Assembly: GCF_036046055.1 (NCBI RefSeq)
Contig: NZ_CP107939.1
Span: 2,046,001 to 2,110,000 of the forward strand
Length of the DNA stretch: 64,000 bases
Reading direction: 5' to 3'
From: Nocardia sp. NBC_00403
Lineage (GTDB): Bacteria > Actinomycetota > Actinomycetes > Mycobacteriales > Mycobacteriaceae
This document shows, in pieces, positions 1 to 8,415 of this stretch. Position 1 is the stretch's first letter. Each line of letters opens with the position of its first letter. The notes under the pieces were generated by a model. It made no database searches and was not told where the DNA came from. It was given only the letters and a program-made list of their open reading frames with translations. A program made the position numbers and the translations under genes.

Positions 1-1
1 A

Positions 2-154
2 ACCTATTTGAGCTCTTGGAAATGGTATCGAGAGGCAGCCGACGGGGAGGTCGGCGAAGGCGCCGAGAACCCGATCGAAGATTTGGGAGAGTATCGGCAG
101 GTGGGCGACGAGCTGGTGAGCTCATATCGGGTCGCAGTGGAGGTGCCGGCCTGA
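2..154 (+). CDS. C-terminal end of a ParA-like ATPase (5' end outside window)
   Basis: An open frame enters from the left edge and stops with TGA at 152-154, giving about 50 residues rich in Glu and Gly and ending EVPA. The stop overlaps the ATG of the next gene (TGATG), so the two genes are translationally coupled. No ATPase motif lies inside the window. The ParA assignment is an inference from position: the tail precedes a short ParB-like gene whose start is tied to it. The tail alone could belong to another protein. Confidence 0.4.
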   Translation, partial: TYLSSWKWYREAADGEVGEGAENPIEDLGEYRQVGDELVSSYRVAVEVPA

Positions 155-1020
155 TGCCTCCCCAACGTAGGAAGGGTTCGATAGGCGGCCTCAATCCGCT
201 GGCCGACGGTGCTGAGCACACTCCACCGGTGTCGCCGCTGCGCGACGCCGAATGGCGGCGTCGGGGTGCTATCGAGACGGTCACCTCGGTGGGCGCCGCG
301 TCCGACGCGCCCACGGAGCCGCTCCCGGAGCCGCTCCCGGAGAAGGCCCCGGGTCTGAATGTCTTGACCATGCCGGTACCCGTCGCCGGTGATGGCCCGC
401 TGAGCGAGCGGGAGCGGTCGCAGCTGACATTGTGCGAGTCGTCGATCGACACACTGCGCATCGCATTCTGGGCCGCCGGGCGGGCTCTGCAGATTGTGCG
501 CGACGGGCGGCTGTACCGCGACAATCACGAAACATTCGACGAGTACGTGGAACAGCGGTGGGATATGCAGCGGTCATACGCCCACAAGCTCATTCGAGCT
601 TGGCCACTTGCGGCCCGGCTGCACCCACTGGCGCCGACCATCAACGAGGGCCAGGTTCGCGAATTGCTGCCGGTGGCTGCCGAATACGGCGAAGACGCGG
701 CGATCACCATATACACCACGGTCGCTGGTGGCGCCGATGTGAAGGTCACTGCGGGCAAGCTCCGGGAAGCGGTCGCGCTCCTTCCCGAGCGTTACGACGA
801 AGCCGTGGTGGTCGAGCGACTCCAGGCGTGGCTGCGTGGTGAATTGCCGGATGACTCGCACGACCGGGCGGCGGACATCTTCACCGCGATGGAATCGCGG
901 CTCGTCGCGCTGACCCGGCGAGTCGTCAAGGGCTCGAGTGGTGATCCGGTCGCGGCGCGCGAATTCGCGGCGAAGCTCCGCACGATCGCGGAACAGATCG
1001 AGGAGCAGATCACCGCCTGA
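154..1020 (+). CDS. ParB-like or plasmid/phage-type hypothetical protein
   Basis: 288 residues if started at the ATG at 154, which overlaps the upstream stop; an upstream in-frame start at 16 would run through the preceding gene and is rejected. The N-terminus is basic and Gly/Leu-rich (MPPQRRKGSIGGLNPL). The central part, near residues 95-165, resembles proteins of actinobacterial plasmids and integrative elements: a segment with FWAAGRALQIVRDGRLYR followed by a YAHKLIRAW helix, as in DNA-binding partners of ParA. The C-terminal third looks mostly helical. No complete ParB nuclease box is visible. I infer a segregation or replication-associated DNA-binding role from the overlap with the upstream gene. 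A strong hairpin follows the stop. Confidence 0.55.
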   Translation: MPPQRRKGSIGGLNPLADGAEHTPPVSPLRDAEWRRRGAIETVTSVGAASDAPTEPLPEPLPEKAPGLNVLTMPVPVAGDGPLSERERSQLTLCESSIDTLRIAFWAAGRALQIVRDGRLYRDNHETFDEYVEQRWDMQRSYAHKLIRAWPLAARLHPLAPTINEGQVRELLPVAAEYGEDAAITIYTTVAGGADVKVTAGKLREAVALLPERYDEAVVVERLQAWLRGELPDDSHDRAADIFTAMESRLVALTRRVVKGSSGDPVAAREFAAKLRTIAEQIEEQITA

Positions 1021-1035
1021 GATCTACGGTCGATG

Positions 1036-1075
1036 GTGCCCCGCAGTGGAATGGATTTCCGCTGCGGGGCACTTT
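1036..1075 (+). terminator. Hairpin terminator after the ParB-like gene
   Basis: An 11-bp perfect stem (GTGCCCCGCAG at 1036-1046, CTGCGGGGCAC at 1062-1072) with a 15-nt loop is followed by TTTGTATA. It lies 15 bases past the stop codon of the ParB-like gene, as expected for intrinsic termination. Confidence 0.75.
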
Positions 1076-1359
1076 GTATAACCGGGGTCGAAAATGCTAT
1101 GCGGCATATGAACTTAGAATCAGTGCGCTGTGCCCTTCGGAATTAGTTATTGTTTCGTTATCGAAATGCAAGTGTGTCGCCCTTTACGTGGTGCAATATG
1201 TGCCGAAAGGTAGACGCTCGGATCGGATCCGCTGGATTAACAGATCACCGTGATGGTATTCGAATCAGTTCGAGGTCTTGGTGAAGCCCTACACGCCATG
1301 AAATACGGCGTCGTAAGGCCCACCATCGGCAGTCGATATGAAAATCGGAGGACCGGATC
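1076..1359. other. AT-rich leader before the NlpC/P60 gene
   Basis: This stretch is clearly more AT-rich than its surroundings and holds no supportable gene. A short palindrome TTTCG-TTAT-CGAAA lies near 1154-1167. It probably carries the promoter of the wall hydrolase. I looked for a ydaO (c-di-AMP) riboswitch, common before such genes in actinobacteria, and saw no convincing conserved core. Confidence 0.4.
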
Positions 1360-2343
1360 ATGGCATCAACGACAGACGTCCGATATCTTCGCTCCCTGCG
1401 GCGCGTTGTTTTCTTGGCGCTTGCTGCGGGGGTTATCGCCTTCCTTGCAACATTGCTGAACTCCGCTCAGGCATCGGCTCAGCCGGTGACGATTCCGAGC
1501 GTGGGAACGTTCGAGGTTCCCGACGATATTTCGATCCCCGCGGATATTGTCGGAATCGATTTCCGGCAGAACGCCATACTGCAGAAATTGGAAGCCCCGA
1601 TGGGCTCCGATACTGCCGGAGCCGGTTTCCGGCACAACGCCATATTGCCGGAATCGGAAGCTCCGATCGGTTCCAATTTTGCCGGAATAGAGTTTCTTGC
1701 CCCCGCCGCATTTCCTGAAATCGAGCTTGCTGCACTCGCCGCCGCTCCGGGAATTGAGCCTGCGACACCCGCCGGTGCCCCAGCGTTCGAGCTTTCGGCG
1801 CCCTTGGCTGTTCCGGGTGCGCAGCTTCCGGCGCCTGCGACCATTCCGGTACCTGCGACGATTCCGGTGCCTGCGACCATTCCGGGAATGGAACTCCTAT
1901 TCCCCAACGGCCTTCCTCGAATCGACGTTCCATTCCTTACCAACCTTCTCGGAATGGCTCCTCCGGCGCAGACCGCTCCCGCTGTAGTGAAGCCGCCGAA
2001 AACCACCGGCCAGGTCGCCGTCGACGCCGCCCGAACCAAGCTCGGCTCCGCCTACTCCTACGGCGCGGTCGGCCCCGGCGCCTTCGACTGCTCAGGTCTG
2101 GTGCAGTGGTCCTACGGGCAGGCCGGCGTGGACGTGCCGCGCACCAGCTACGGGCAGCTCGCCGCCGGAACGCCGGTATCGCTGGACGACCTGCAACCGG
2201 GCGATTTGGTGTCGTACTACGGCGGCAACCACTCTGCCCTCTACGCCGGTGACGGCGAAGTCATCCACGCATCGACCTACGGCACCGGAGTGATCACGTC
2301 GCCGGTCTCGTCGATGCCGCTGGCGGGTGCTCGCAGGTTGTGA
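1360..2343 (+). CDS. Secreted NlpC/P60 family peptidoglycan endopeptidase
   Basis: 327 residues. The ATG at 1360 is preceded by GGAGG at 1347-1351. A basic N-terminus and a hydrophobic stretch (about residues 15-38) ending ASAQ look like a signal peptide. Residues about 45-215 form a low-complexity Pro/Ala/Ile linker with degenerate repeats of about 22 residues (two copies share FRxNAIL then EAPxGS) and a short PATIPV repeat. The NlpC/P60 domain starts near residue 217: the catalytic Cys lies in FDCSGLVQWSYG and the His in GNHSALYAG. Family members cleave the D-Glu/DAP bond in wall peptides during division and remodelling. The domain is short but appears complete. The repetitive linker probably spans or binds the wall; that last point is inference. 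Confidence 0.88.
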   Translation: MASTTDVRYLRSLRRVVFLALAAGVIAFLATLLNSAQASAQPVTIPSVGTFEVPDDISIPADIVGIDFRQNAILQKLEAPMGSDTAGAGFRHNAILPESEAPIGSNFAGIEFLAPAAFPEIELAALAAAPGIEPATPAGAPAFELSAPLAVPGAQLPAPATIPVPATIPVPATIPGMELLFPNGLPRIDVPFLTNLLGMAPPAQTAPAVVKPPKTTGQVAVDAARTKLGSAYSYGAVGPGAFDCSGLVQWSYGQAGVDVPRTSYGQLAAGTPVSLDDLQPGDLVSYYGGNHSALYAGDGEVIHASTYGTGVITSPVSSMPLAGARRL

Positions 2344-3375
2344 CCGCCGCCTGTCAATGCGCCCACCGGCCCACCGTCCATATGTGCCGCACCCGAATCC
2401 ACCCGAATTGTGAGTCGAGGCTGTGATGGACGACATGGCTTTCGCGGCAACTCCTCCCTCTCCCTGCTCGTACGACCGGCGCGCTTGCGCTCTACCCGCC
2501 GGCATCCAGCCCGATCGAGCAGACCGCGGCAAAGCCGAGTTCGTCGGCGCGGTATTCGGTCCATCGAGGACCGACTCGTATGGATCGTTCGAACAGTCGA
2601 CTGCCCTGGATGCGGCGTTCGATGCCCCGAGCATGCTCGTAGCCGGTCGTCGAGGAACCAGCAGGCTCGCAGTCTGCGAACCCGCCGCCCAGCACGGCGT
2701 GGTACTGGGCGGCCAGATCGGTGCGAAGTGAAAGCTGCGTCCCATTGCGCGCACCCGCCGGGTCCTCGAGCGACCAGTGACGTTGCCGCAGTGGAACATA
2801 GGGCACTGGGAATCTTGATTCCGGTCATGGTTTTCGGCCCGTGACGGCCAGGTCTGATCGACCCCGGTTCGCATCGTCGGACCTGAGGTGCCGGTTGGGC
2901 ATTTCCTAGAGGTTTCGATACTGGATGCAGCCAAATACATTGCGCTGTTTGATGATACAAGTCGCGCTCGCGCTTTGAATATTGCGTTCGAGGTGTAGCC
3001 GCTCGTCCGAGAGGCGCTGAAGCCACTCTGTGTCGCCGAGTGTTTCGGTGGCGGCGTCGGAGTAGTGCTCGCGCTGACTGTCCTGGATGACGATCAGGCT
3101 CGCGATCGGGCACGCGGCGCAGTCGAGTCGCAGACTGGGGCCGGAATACGCTGAGGTCCACGTCCGGATTGTGGTGAAGCGGTGAAACATGGTGGGGGCA
3201 TAGGGTTTACAGGCAAATGGGCCCGCGCCTTCCTGCACGCCCAGCGAGTGGGAAGCCTTCGCGGCCGGTGTGTGGACGGCGAGTTCGTGCGTCCGTAGGC
3301 GCTGAACCGCACAGACCGGCGCGGCGGTCCGAACCGACTATGCCGGGTTTCGTCGTGTGCGCGGCTCGCTGGCCG

Positions 3376-3411
3376 AAGTCCAAGTCGAAGTCCAAGTCGA
3401 AGTCCAAGTCG
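3376..3411. repeat. 3 x 12-bp tandem repeat
   Basis: Three perfect copies of AAGTCCAAGTCG lie end to end. The unit is itself two near-identical hexamers, which suggests replication slippage. No gene can be assigned here. Confidence 0.85.
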
Positions 3412-3685
3412 ACGGCAGATCGGCGATCGTAGTTCGGTTGGCCGAGTCCGGCGGGCGATGTTCGTACTCGACAGTGCCCACCATGGTCTGGATCAGCGTT
3501 CGCCACACCACACCACCGGAGAGTCTTCGCTACTGACCCGGGCTGAGCTGGTGTTCGGCGGTCGCAGCTTCCGGGTGCAGACGCTATGTCACTCGGCGAA
3601 TGTCCTCGACTGATCGACTGATCCGGCTTCGTCGTCTGAGCAGGATCAGGGTTTCACAAATATCGGTGCCGATCGCCCTCTGTGG

Positions 3686-3745
3686 GCATTGCTCTTGACA
3701 TCTGGCGATTATTTGAAGAGCATCGCTCTTGTTGAAGAGCAATGC
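3686..3745. promoter_or_regulatory. Cluster of AAGAGC/GCTCTT boxes with a consensus -35
   Basis: An 11-bp inverted repeat (GCATTGCTCTT at 3686-3696, AAGAGCAATGC at 3735-3745) encloses a second hairpin (AAGAGC-ATC-GCTCTT at 3716-3730). A perfect TTGACA lies at 3695-3700, but no good -10 follows. It sits just past the 3' end of the small membrane peptide gene. It looks like an operator array, perhaps of a lost plus-strand gene, though a terminator is possible. Confidence 0.4.
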
Positions 3746-3762
3746 TCACAAAGCGCCGGGTG

Positions 3763-3912
3763 TCAGCCTCGCCGTCCACTGTGGATCACGTAGGCGGCGA
3801 TCACGACGATGATCATCAACAGGATCGTGGTGCCGATCATGACCGCGCTCGTGCTGTAGTTGGGGAGATCTCCCGATTCGGCGGCGAGCAGCACCATGCG
3901 TTGGTTATTCAT
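3763..3912 (-). CDS. 49-residue single-span membrane peptide
   Basis: A small gene starts at the ATG at 3912 with AAAGAGG about 5 bases upstream. The peptide begins MNNQRMVLLAAESGDLPNY, then has one hydrophobic helix (about residues 24-44, rich in Ile, Val and Met) and a short basic tail HSGRRG. No family is recognised. It lies about 260 bp downstream of the DyP operon on the same strand, so it may share its transcript or have its own promoter. The longer frame upstream of the ATG is not needed. The well-placed ribosome binding site and clean membrane segment argue that it is real. Confidence 0.6.
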   Translation of the reverse strand: MNNQRMVLLAAESGDLPNYSTSAVMIGTTILLMIIVVIAAYVIHSGRRG

Positions 3913-4174
3913 CACTGCCTCTTTCCGATATTCCGAGCGTAGGCGTCGGAAAGCGGGTTCGGCCGTTGAGATATCGCTAAGAAACCTCCGAATTCCAAGG
4001 TTCGAGCGGGAGCATCGAGTGCCGGTACGGCCGCGCGGCGGTTGCTCCCGGCTCGCGCAACCCGGACATGATCGGCCAGGTGTGGGTCCGCGAATGGGAG
4101 GTGAAGGTTTCGGGGTCTGCGACTTCTCCGAGATGGATCGACACACTATGTACGGCACGGCCGAGTGCTTGCGG

Positions 4175-5188
4175 TCATTTCATGGTGGCCAGGTTGTGCC
4201 AGAGGTTTTCGAGGCTGTCGGTGCCACCGAACAGTGTGGTGAAGTTGGTGGAGTCGAGGAGCACGATGTCGCCTGCACGCGGGCCGGTGGGTGGCATCCA
4301 GATCAGCGCGTTGAATTCCGCGTTTCCGGCGGCGGTGAAGGGATGGGGCCGGGTGGGGTCGACGCGCTGGCGTCCCAGGACTCGGAGCGAGTCGCTTTCG
4401 GGCATCGTGAGCTCGTAGTGCGGCAAGTGGGGGTGGAAGTTGAATGTGGTGACGTTGTCGAGCAATTGGGCCGTGTCCAGATCGCGGAACCCGGTGAGGG
4501 GGGCGATCTCGTCGGTGCCGTCGACGACCGCGGGGCGTAGGCCCCACTTGTTGTGCACCGGCACGTCGAGCGCCTTCATCAGCGAGCGTGTGTATTGGCC
4601 GAATCGCTGCTGACGGGGCACCAGCGGGTCGCCGTGATGCTGGTATTCGGTTTGTCGCTGGGTGTAGTCGTCGGTGAAGCCGACGTCGTGGTGCGGTGCC
4701 AATAACAGGCAGGTGCCTTCGCGTTCCAGCCATTCGCGGATCGCGGCGACCTCTTCGGGCGCGGCTTCCTGTTCGGAGAGGAGGTGATCGAGCCCGAATA
4801 CCATCAGCGTGTCGGTGTCGTCGAGGATTCGTTCGTCGATCGGCAAGGTGTAGCCGGCCTGGTCGATGCGCTGGAACACCGCCACGGGCTGGCCGGTCGC
4901 CGCACCGGCCAGCCGTTGAAACGCGAGCGTCGAGCGGTGGAACAGTTCGAGTGTGCCTGCGATGCCTTGCAGGAAGTGCGCTGCGTCGTATTCGGGGGTC
5001 TCGTAGCCCGGCCACAGTGCGTTGCGGACTTCGGTCATCGTGGAAAAACGGTTGTACATTTCGGCGGGATCGCGTTGGGCCTCCCACGGGTAGCTCCACG
5101 TCCAGTAGATGCTGATCCGTCTGCGCCCGTTGTGCGGGCGTGGGATGTGGTCCTGGTTATAGGTGCGCGCCCCCGGTCGGGTGTTCAT
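4175..5188 (-). CDS. Conserved hypothetical protein, third gene of the DyP operon
   Basis: 337 residues. The ATG at 5188 overlaps the stop of the peroxidase gene by 4 bp (ATGA), so translation is coupled. The protein is soluble, with no signal peptide or membrane helix. The central part contains the strand-turn pattern DTDTLMVFGLDHLLSEQE, then REWLEREGTCLLLAPHHD. This resembles the alternating strands of the class I glutamine amidotransferase/ThuA-like fold, but no catalytic Cys-His pair can be assigned. It is rich in Tyr, His and Trp. A metal- or haem-related accessory role for the peroxidase is plausible from the operon but unproven. Confidence 0.7.
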   Translation of the reverse strand: MNTRPGARTYNQDHIPRPHNGRRRISIYWTWSYPWEAQRDPAEMYNRFSTMTEVRNALWPGYETPEYDAAHFLQGIAGTLELFHRSTLAFQRLAGAATGQPVAVFQRIDQAGYTLPIDERILDDTDTLMVFGLDHLLSEQEAAPEEVAAIREWLEREGTCLLLAPHHDVGFTDDYTQRQTEYQHHGDPLVPRQQRFGQYTRSLMKALDVPVHNKWGLRPAVVDGTDEIAPLTGFRDLDTAQLLDNVTTFNFHPHLPHYELTMPESDSLRVLGRQRVDPTRPHPFTAAGNAEFNALIWMPPTGPRAGDIVLLDSTNFTTLFGGTDSLENLWHNLATMK

Positions 5189-6534
5189 GATTTCACCTCT
5201 CGACTGTCGAGGGCGGCCAGGTAGCGCAGGGCGCCGATACCGGGCAGGAAGAAGTACGCGCCGCCCCTGAGCGTGGTGAAGGCGGGCAGCCCCTCGATTA
5301 CTGTGCGGATAGGCCGTTTGGGGATGGTGAACTCCAAGGTGCCGTCCTGGGCGCCGCAGATGGGGTCGTGCTCATTATCGAGTTCGTGGAACGTCTTGTC
5401 GTTGATCCAGACGTTTTGGGCGAACTCGAACTGACGAACCAGGCTGGCGCAGATGATGAACGCGGCAATGCCTCGGTCCACCCCGTCATCGGGTGCGCCC
5501 TCGGGTAACGCAGGCCCGTAGGTGGCTCCGCGACGAATCATCCTGCGGCGGTTCATATTCACTGCGGTGTCGCGTGGATTGAGTCGCCGCGCGTGCGAGC
5601 CGAGCGGTACCGCGTAGCCGTGCGGGTCCATCTCTTTGTAGTTGAAGTCATTGTTCCGCATGGGATCTGCACCCAGCTGTGGATCGTCTCGGTCGGGTGC
5701 CAACACCAACGGGGCGCCGCTTCGCCAGCGGCCCATGAACTTCGCAGCGAGCAGTTCCTGCTCGTCCGGGGTGTCGGCATGCGCACGCAGATGATCCCGA
5801 AACGCACCGACGTGTTCTTGCAGCCGTCGGTATGCCATGTAACTTCCGTTGCGGGACAACACTTCCGGTTGCGGCAGCCCATGAACCGGCCCCTCCTCAT
5901 CGGGGTAGCCCAGGATGAATTCACCGGGTTTCAGCGGTGCGCCCGAGCCCGGCGTCGGTTCTTCACCGGATCCCTCGATCACCGGTTGGGACAACCGGTC
6001 CCGGAACCCGAAATGGTCATGGGCGTGGTCGAACGGAGGCGTCGCGTTCAAATCCAAGAACGACAACACCCGCACACCCGGACAGCGGGCGACGAGCTTG
6101 TTGTGCTCGGCGGTGCACCTTTGGTGCTCGGCATCGCTGCGGGCGAACAAGATCGCGATGGCGTGCAGGTCGTCACCGGCCAGCCCGCCCTCCCAGTTGT
6201 CCGGGTGATTGGCGCCCGTGTCGCCCAGGATGTCGGAGCGGGCGGCCATGCCTTCGCGGAACTCGTCGGGAAAAGTGGCGAGCGATTCCTCCGACACCCC
6301 GAGCGCACGCAGCCCGCGCCAGGTGAAGGCCAGGGTGATCCAACGCTGGGAGCTGTCCATCGAGGCGCTCGCGTCTGCCGCCGAGTCGACCCGGTCCAGC
6401 AGCTCGGCCAACCAGGCCCGGCCCCCGGCAGGATCGTCGAAGGACAGGAACTCGTAGCGGCCTGTCATCGCCGGGGTGCGCGTCAGCAGGATGTGTTGGA
6501 TATCGTCGAACTCGAGCGCCGACGTAGTGGTCAC
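5185..6534 (-). CDS. DyP-type (dye-decolourising) haem peroxidase
   Basis: 449 residues. Family members use b-type haem and H2O2 to oxidise dyes, phenolics or metal ions. Visible signatures are the distal Asp motif as GFRDRLSQP, the proximal-His region GSHARRLNPRD, and the distal Arg region RRRMIRRGATYGP. The long form and the RLSQP variant of the usual GxxDG motif suggest one of the larger bacterial DyP subgroups. There is no Tat or Sec signal, so it is probably cytoplasmic or encapsulated. No encapsulin gene is in view. The start overlaps the upstream gene by 4 bp and the stop overlaps the downstream start by 4 bp, making it the middle of a tight three-gene operon. Confidence 0.9.
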   Translation of the reverse strand: MTTTSALEFDDIQHILLTRTPAMTGRYEFLSFDDPAGGRAWLAELLDRVDSAADASASMDSSQRWITLAFTWRGLRALGVSEESLATFPDEFREGMAARSDILGDTGANHPDNWEGGLAGDDLHAIAILFARSDAEHQRCTAEHNKLVARCPGVRVLSFLDLNATPPFDHAHDHFGFRDRLSQPVIEGSGEEPTPGSGAPLKPGEFILGYPDEEGPVHGLPQPEVLSRNGSYMAYRRLQEHVGAFRDHLRAHADTPDEQELLAAKFMGRWRSGAPLVLAPDRDDPQLGADPMRNNDFNYKEMDPHGYAVPLGSHARRLNPRDTAVNMNRRRMIRRGATYGPALPEGAPDDGVDRGIAAFIICASLVRQFEFAQNVWINDKTFHELDNEHDPICGAQDGTLEFTIPKRPIRTVIEGLPAFTTLRGGAYFFLPGIGALRYLAALDSREVKS

Positions 6535-7091
6535 TGCATCTGGTCGAGCATGTCGGAGAACGCCGCTTTGAGTCGCAGCGCCTTTTTGATTTCGTCAGCG
6601 GTGACGTAGGGGTATTCTCCGTACTCAAGGAAGCTCGGAAACTGGTGTTCTCGAACGAATTTGACGAATGCGTCCGGATTTTCCTTCCAGTCTTCGGGGA
6701 ATCCTTCGAGATTGGTGAAAACGGTGGTGATGCCGGTCTGGGAGAAGAGCGCCACCGCATCCTCGGTGTATTTGTCGAAATCGGTGTCGAAGATGCCTTG
6801 GTACTGGAAATGCAATCCGGAGCCGACATCGAACAGCACCCATCGCAGATAATGCAGCCGCAGTGGTGCCAGCACATCCGGACTACCGGCGACCGCCTCC
6901 TCGATCTGCTTGCCGTATGCGCGAACGGCCTCTTCTCGGCCCGGCTTCACCTTCGCGATGATCGAGAAACCATATGCGGCGGGCGTGCGTGGATAGATCG
7001 GGCCATATCGGCCCCGCTCCAGCTCGAAATAGCCTTCGGCCGGTATGGCCATAGCCGCCGGTTTGCTCCAGTTACGATCGGTCGTCGACAT
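6531..7091 (-). CDS. Hypothetical protein preceding the DyP peroxidase
   Basis: 186 residues from the ATG at 7091, chosen because GGTGGAG lies 5 bases upstream; a longer frame to 7154 has no such site. The protein is soluble. A ferredoxin-like strand-helix pattern is suggested by YGFSIIAKVKPGREEAVRAY, as in antibiotic-biosynthesis-monooxygenase-type dimeric barrels, and is repeated later by LHFQYQGIFDTDFDKYTED. Such folds are distantly shared with DyP peroxidases. The first gene of the operon, it probably supports the peroxidase (assembly, substrate or haem handling). Its enzymatic role is not evident. Confidence 0.7.
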   Translation of the reverse strand: MSTTDRNWSKPAAMAIPAEGYFELERGRYGPIYPRTPAAYGFSIIAKVKPGREEAVRAYGKQIEEAVAGSPDVLAPLRLHYLRWVLFDVGSGLHFQYQGIFDTDFDKYTEDAVALFSQTGITTVFTNLEGFPEDWKENPDAFVKFVREHQFPSFLEYGEYPYVTADEIKKALRLKAAFSDMLDQMQ

Positions 7092-7517
7092 GGCTCCACC
7101 TTCCATACCGCTATAGGAAACCGGGCGCCGATCAGCGTACGCCTCCAGGCGCATGGCCGCAGCGCAATGCGCGGTGAATGCATGCGCTGACGTCGCCCGA
7201 ATCGAGCGGTCATACTTGCTGGTAGAGACCTAACAGAGGCCGTTCACCGGGAATCGGATCGGCTAACGGATATTGGTCGGTCCCGTGGATCGACGTCGCT
7301 TCGACCGGGTGTCCGGCGATATCGCCACGCTGCCGCGACCTACTCCACCAAATTTGAGTGTGTCCAGTTTGCTGTGCGAGCCAAAAAGTGAGGTTGGAAA
7401 CGAGCGGCTGTCGTATGTCCAGGCTGCAAGGGGATCCCGGAAGCTGAAAATGCCCTTGCCCACTTATTCGGAGTCGTCGACCCGCCAAAATATGCTCAGG
7501 TTTGGCAGGATGATGCC
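7092..7517. other. Divergent intergenic region between the DyP operon and a membrane protein
   Basis: About 425 bp holding the promoters of two diverging transcripts. I see no strong palindrome or RNA structure. Frames found here on either strand lack start signals and protein-like composition. Confidence 0.45.
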
Positions 7518-8213
7518 ATGTCAACGCAGCCGCAGCACCCGGATCAGGCCTCGACTTTTCGCAATCTGTCAACGCCGCGAGCCGCCGCACTGGCTGGAGT
7601 CTTATTCGCGGTGTTGTTCGGAACAACGTTGATTTTGATACGCATCGAAATACCCGAAGGCGTTCGGGATTCGACTGAGTTGATGAAGAGCCCACAGACC
7701 GCGATCAAGACAGCGACCGTGCTGATGCCCTTCGCGGGCATCAGCTTCCTGTGGTTCATCGGCGTAGTGCGCGACGGATTCGGGCGCTACGAAGACCGGT
7801 TCTTCCTGTCGGTGTTCCTCGGCAGCGGGCTGCTGTTTCTGGCGATGATGTTCGTCGCAACCGCCACCGCCGGAGCGCTGGTGGCAAGCAACACCGGAGT
7901 CGTCGATACGGCCGCCCATGCCGAGGTGGTCAGCTTCGGCAAGATGGTCGTGTTTTCGGCGACCCAGACGTATGCGCTTCGGATGGCCGCCGTGTTCATG
8001 ATCTCGTTGGCGACAATTTGGTTGAAGACCAGGTTGATGCCCCGGTGGCTCGCCGGCCTCAGCTACCTGCTGGCGCTGACACTGCTTATCGGGAGCGAAA
8101 TCAGCATGTGGGTCACGCTGGCGTTTCCTACTTGGGTGCTCGTGGTCAGCGTTCTCATCCTGGCCCGCTCGGGACACGTCGACAACGAGCGGACAACACG
8201 CGACTCCGACTGA
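7518..8213 (+). CDS. Six-helix integral membrane protein
   Basis: 231 residues. The ATG at 7518 follows GGCAGGA. Six hydrophobic segments are visible at about residues 24-46, 72-92, 103-132, 157-176, 183-203 and 205-224. The ends are hydrophilic. No conserved catalytic or transport motif is recognised, so function is unknown. The gene stands alone, diverging from the DyP operon and about 200 bp upstream of an SDR gene that has its own leader. Confidence 0.8.
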   Translation: MSTQPQHPDQASTFRNLSTPRAAALAGVLFAVLFGTTLILIRIEIPEGVRDSTELMKSPQTAIKTATVLMPFAGISFLWFIGVVRDGFGRYEDRFFLSVFLGSGLLFLAMMFVATATAGALVASNTGVVDTAAHAEVVSFGKMVVFSATQTYALRMAAVFMISLATIWLKTRLMPRWLAGLSYLLALTLLIGSEISMWVTLAFPTWVLVVSVLILARSGHVDNERTTRDSD

Positions 8214-8314
8214 AACGTGGAATAGCGAACTACGCACCAGCGGTGTGGAATTCAACTCGGACGGGCCATCGCACGAGTGCCGACTCGGTCCGGCTCTCGG
8301 CGCGCGTTCACCAC

Positions 8315-8341
8315 TGTCAGCGTGTGTCAGCCGATTGACAG
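8315..8341 (+). promoter_or_regulatory. TGTCAG repeat operator before the first SDR gene
   Basis: TGTCAG occurs at 8315-8320 and 8325-8330 (10-bp period), followed by TTGACAG from 8335. This mirrors the CTGACA array at 12672-12699 before the other SDR gene. Both flank the SARP regulator gene, so they are candidate binding sites for it. Confidence 0.45.
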
Positions 8342-8415
8342 CGCGATGTACCAGCGTGTGCTGCGGCGGCGATGCGCTGTTGATCCGAAGGCTGTGGTGA
8401 AGGGAAGAACGAGCG

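Larger units (their letters stand above)
2344..3762. other. 1.4 kb without a supportable gene
   Basis: Several open frames exist on both strands but none shows a recognisable domain or convincing start. The two least unlikely are minus-strand frames at 2492-2806 (about 104 codons) and 2906-3190 (about 94 codons, locally low GC). Both may be remnants of lost genes. A perfect 3 x 12-bp tandem repeat (AAGTCCAAGTCG) lies at 3376-3411. Four alternating AAGAGC/GCTCTT boxes lie at 3691-3740. The segment looks like decayed accessory DNA. Confidence 0.5.

Noticed and set aside
1021..1359. ydaO (c-di-AMP) riboswitch before the NlpC/P60 gene
   Set aside because: Context is right but I could not find the conserved core; a covariance-model search would decide.
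2492..2806. Minus-strand ORF with a possible phosphatase/ArsC-like segment (PLRQRHWSLEDPAG)
   Set aside because: The resemblance covers a dozen residues only, the catalytic Cys loop is absent and the start is unsupported.
3376..3411. CRISPR-like array
   Set aside because: Only three contiguous 12-bp units without spacers; a simple tandem repeat.
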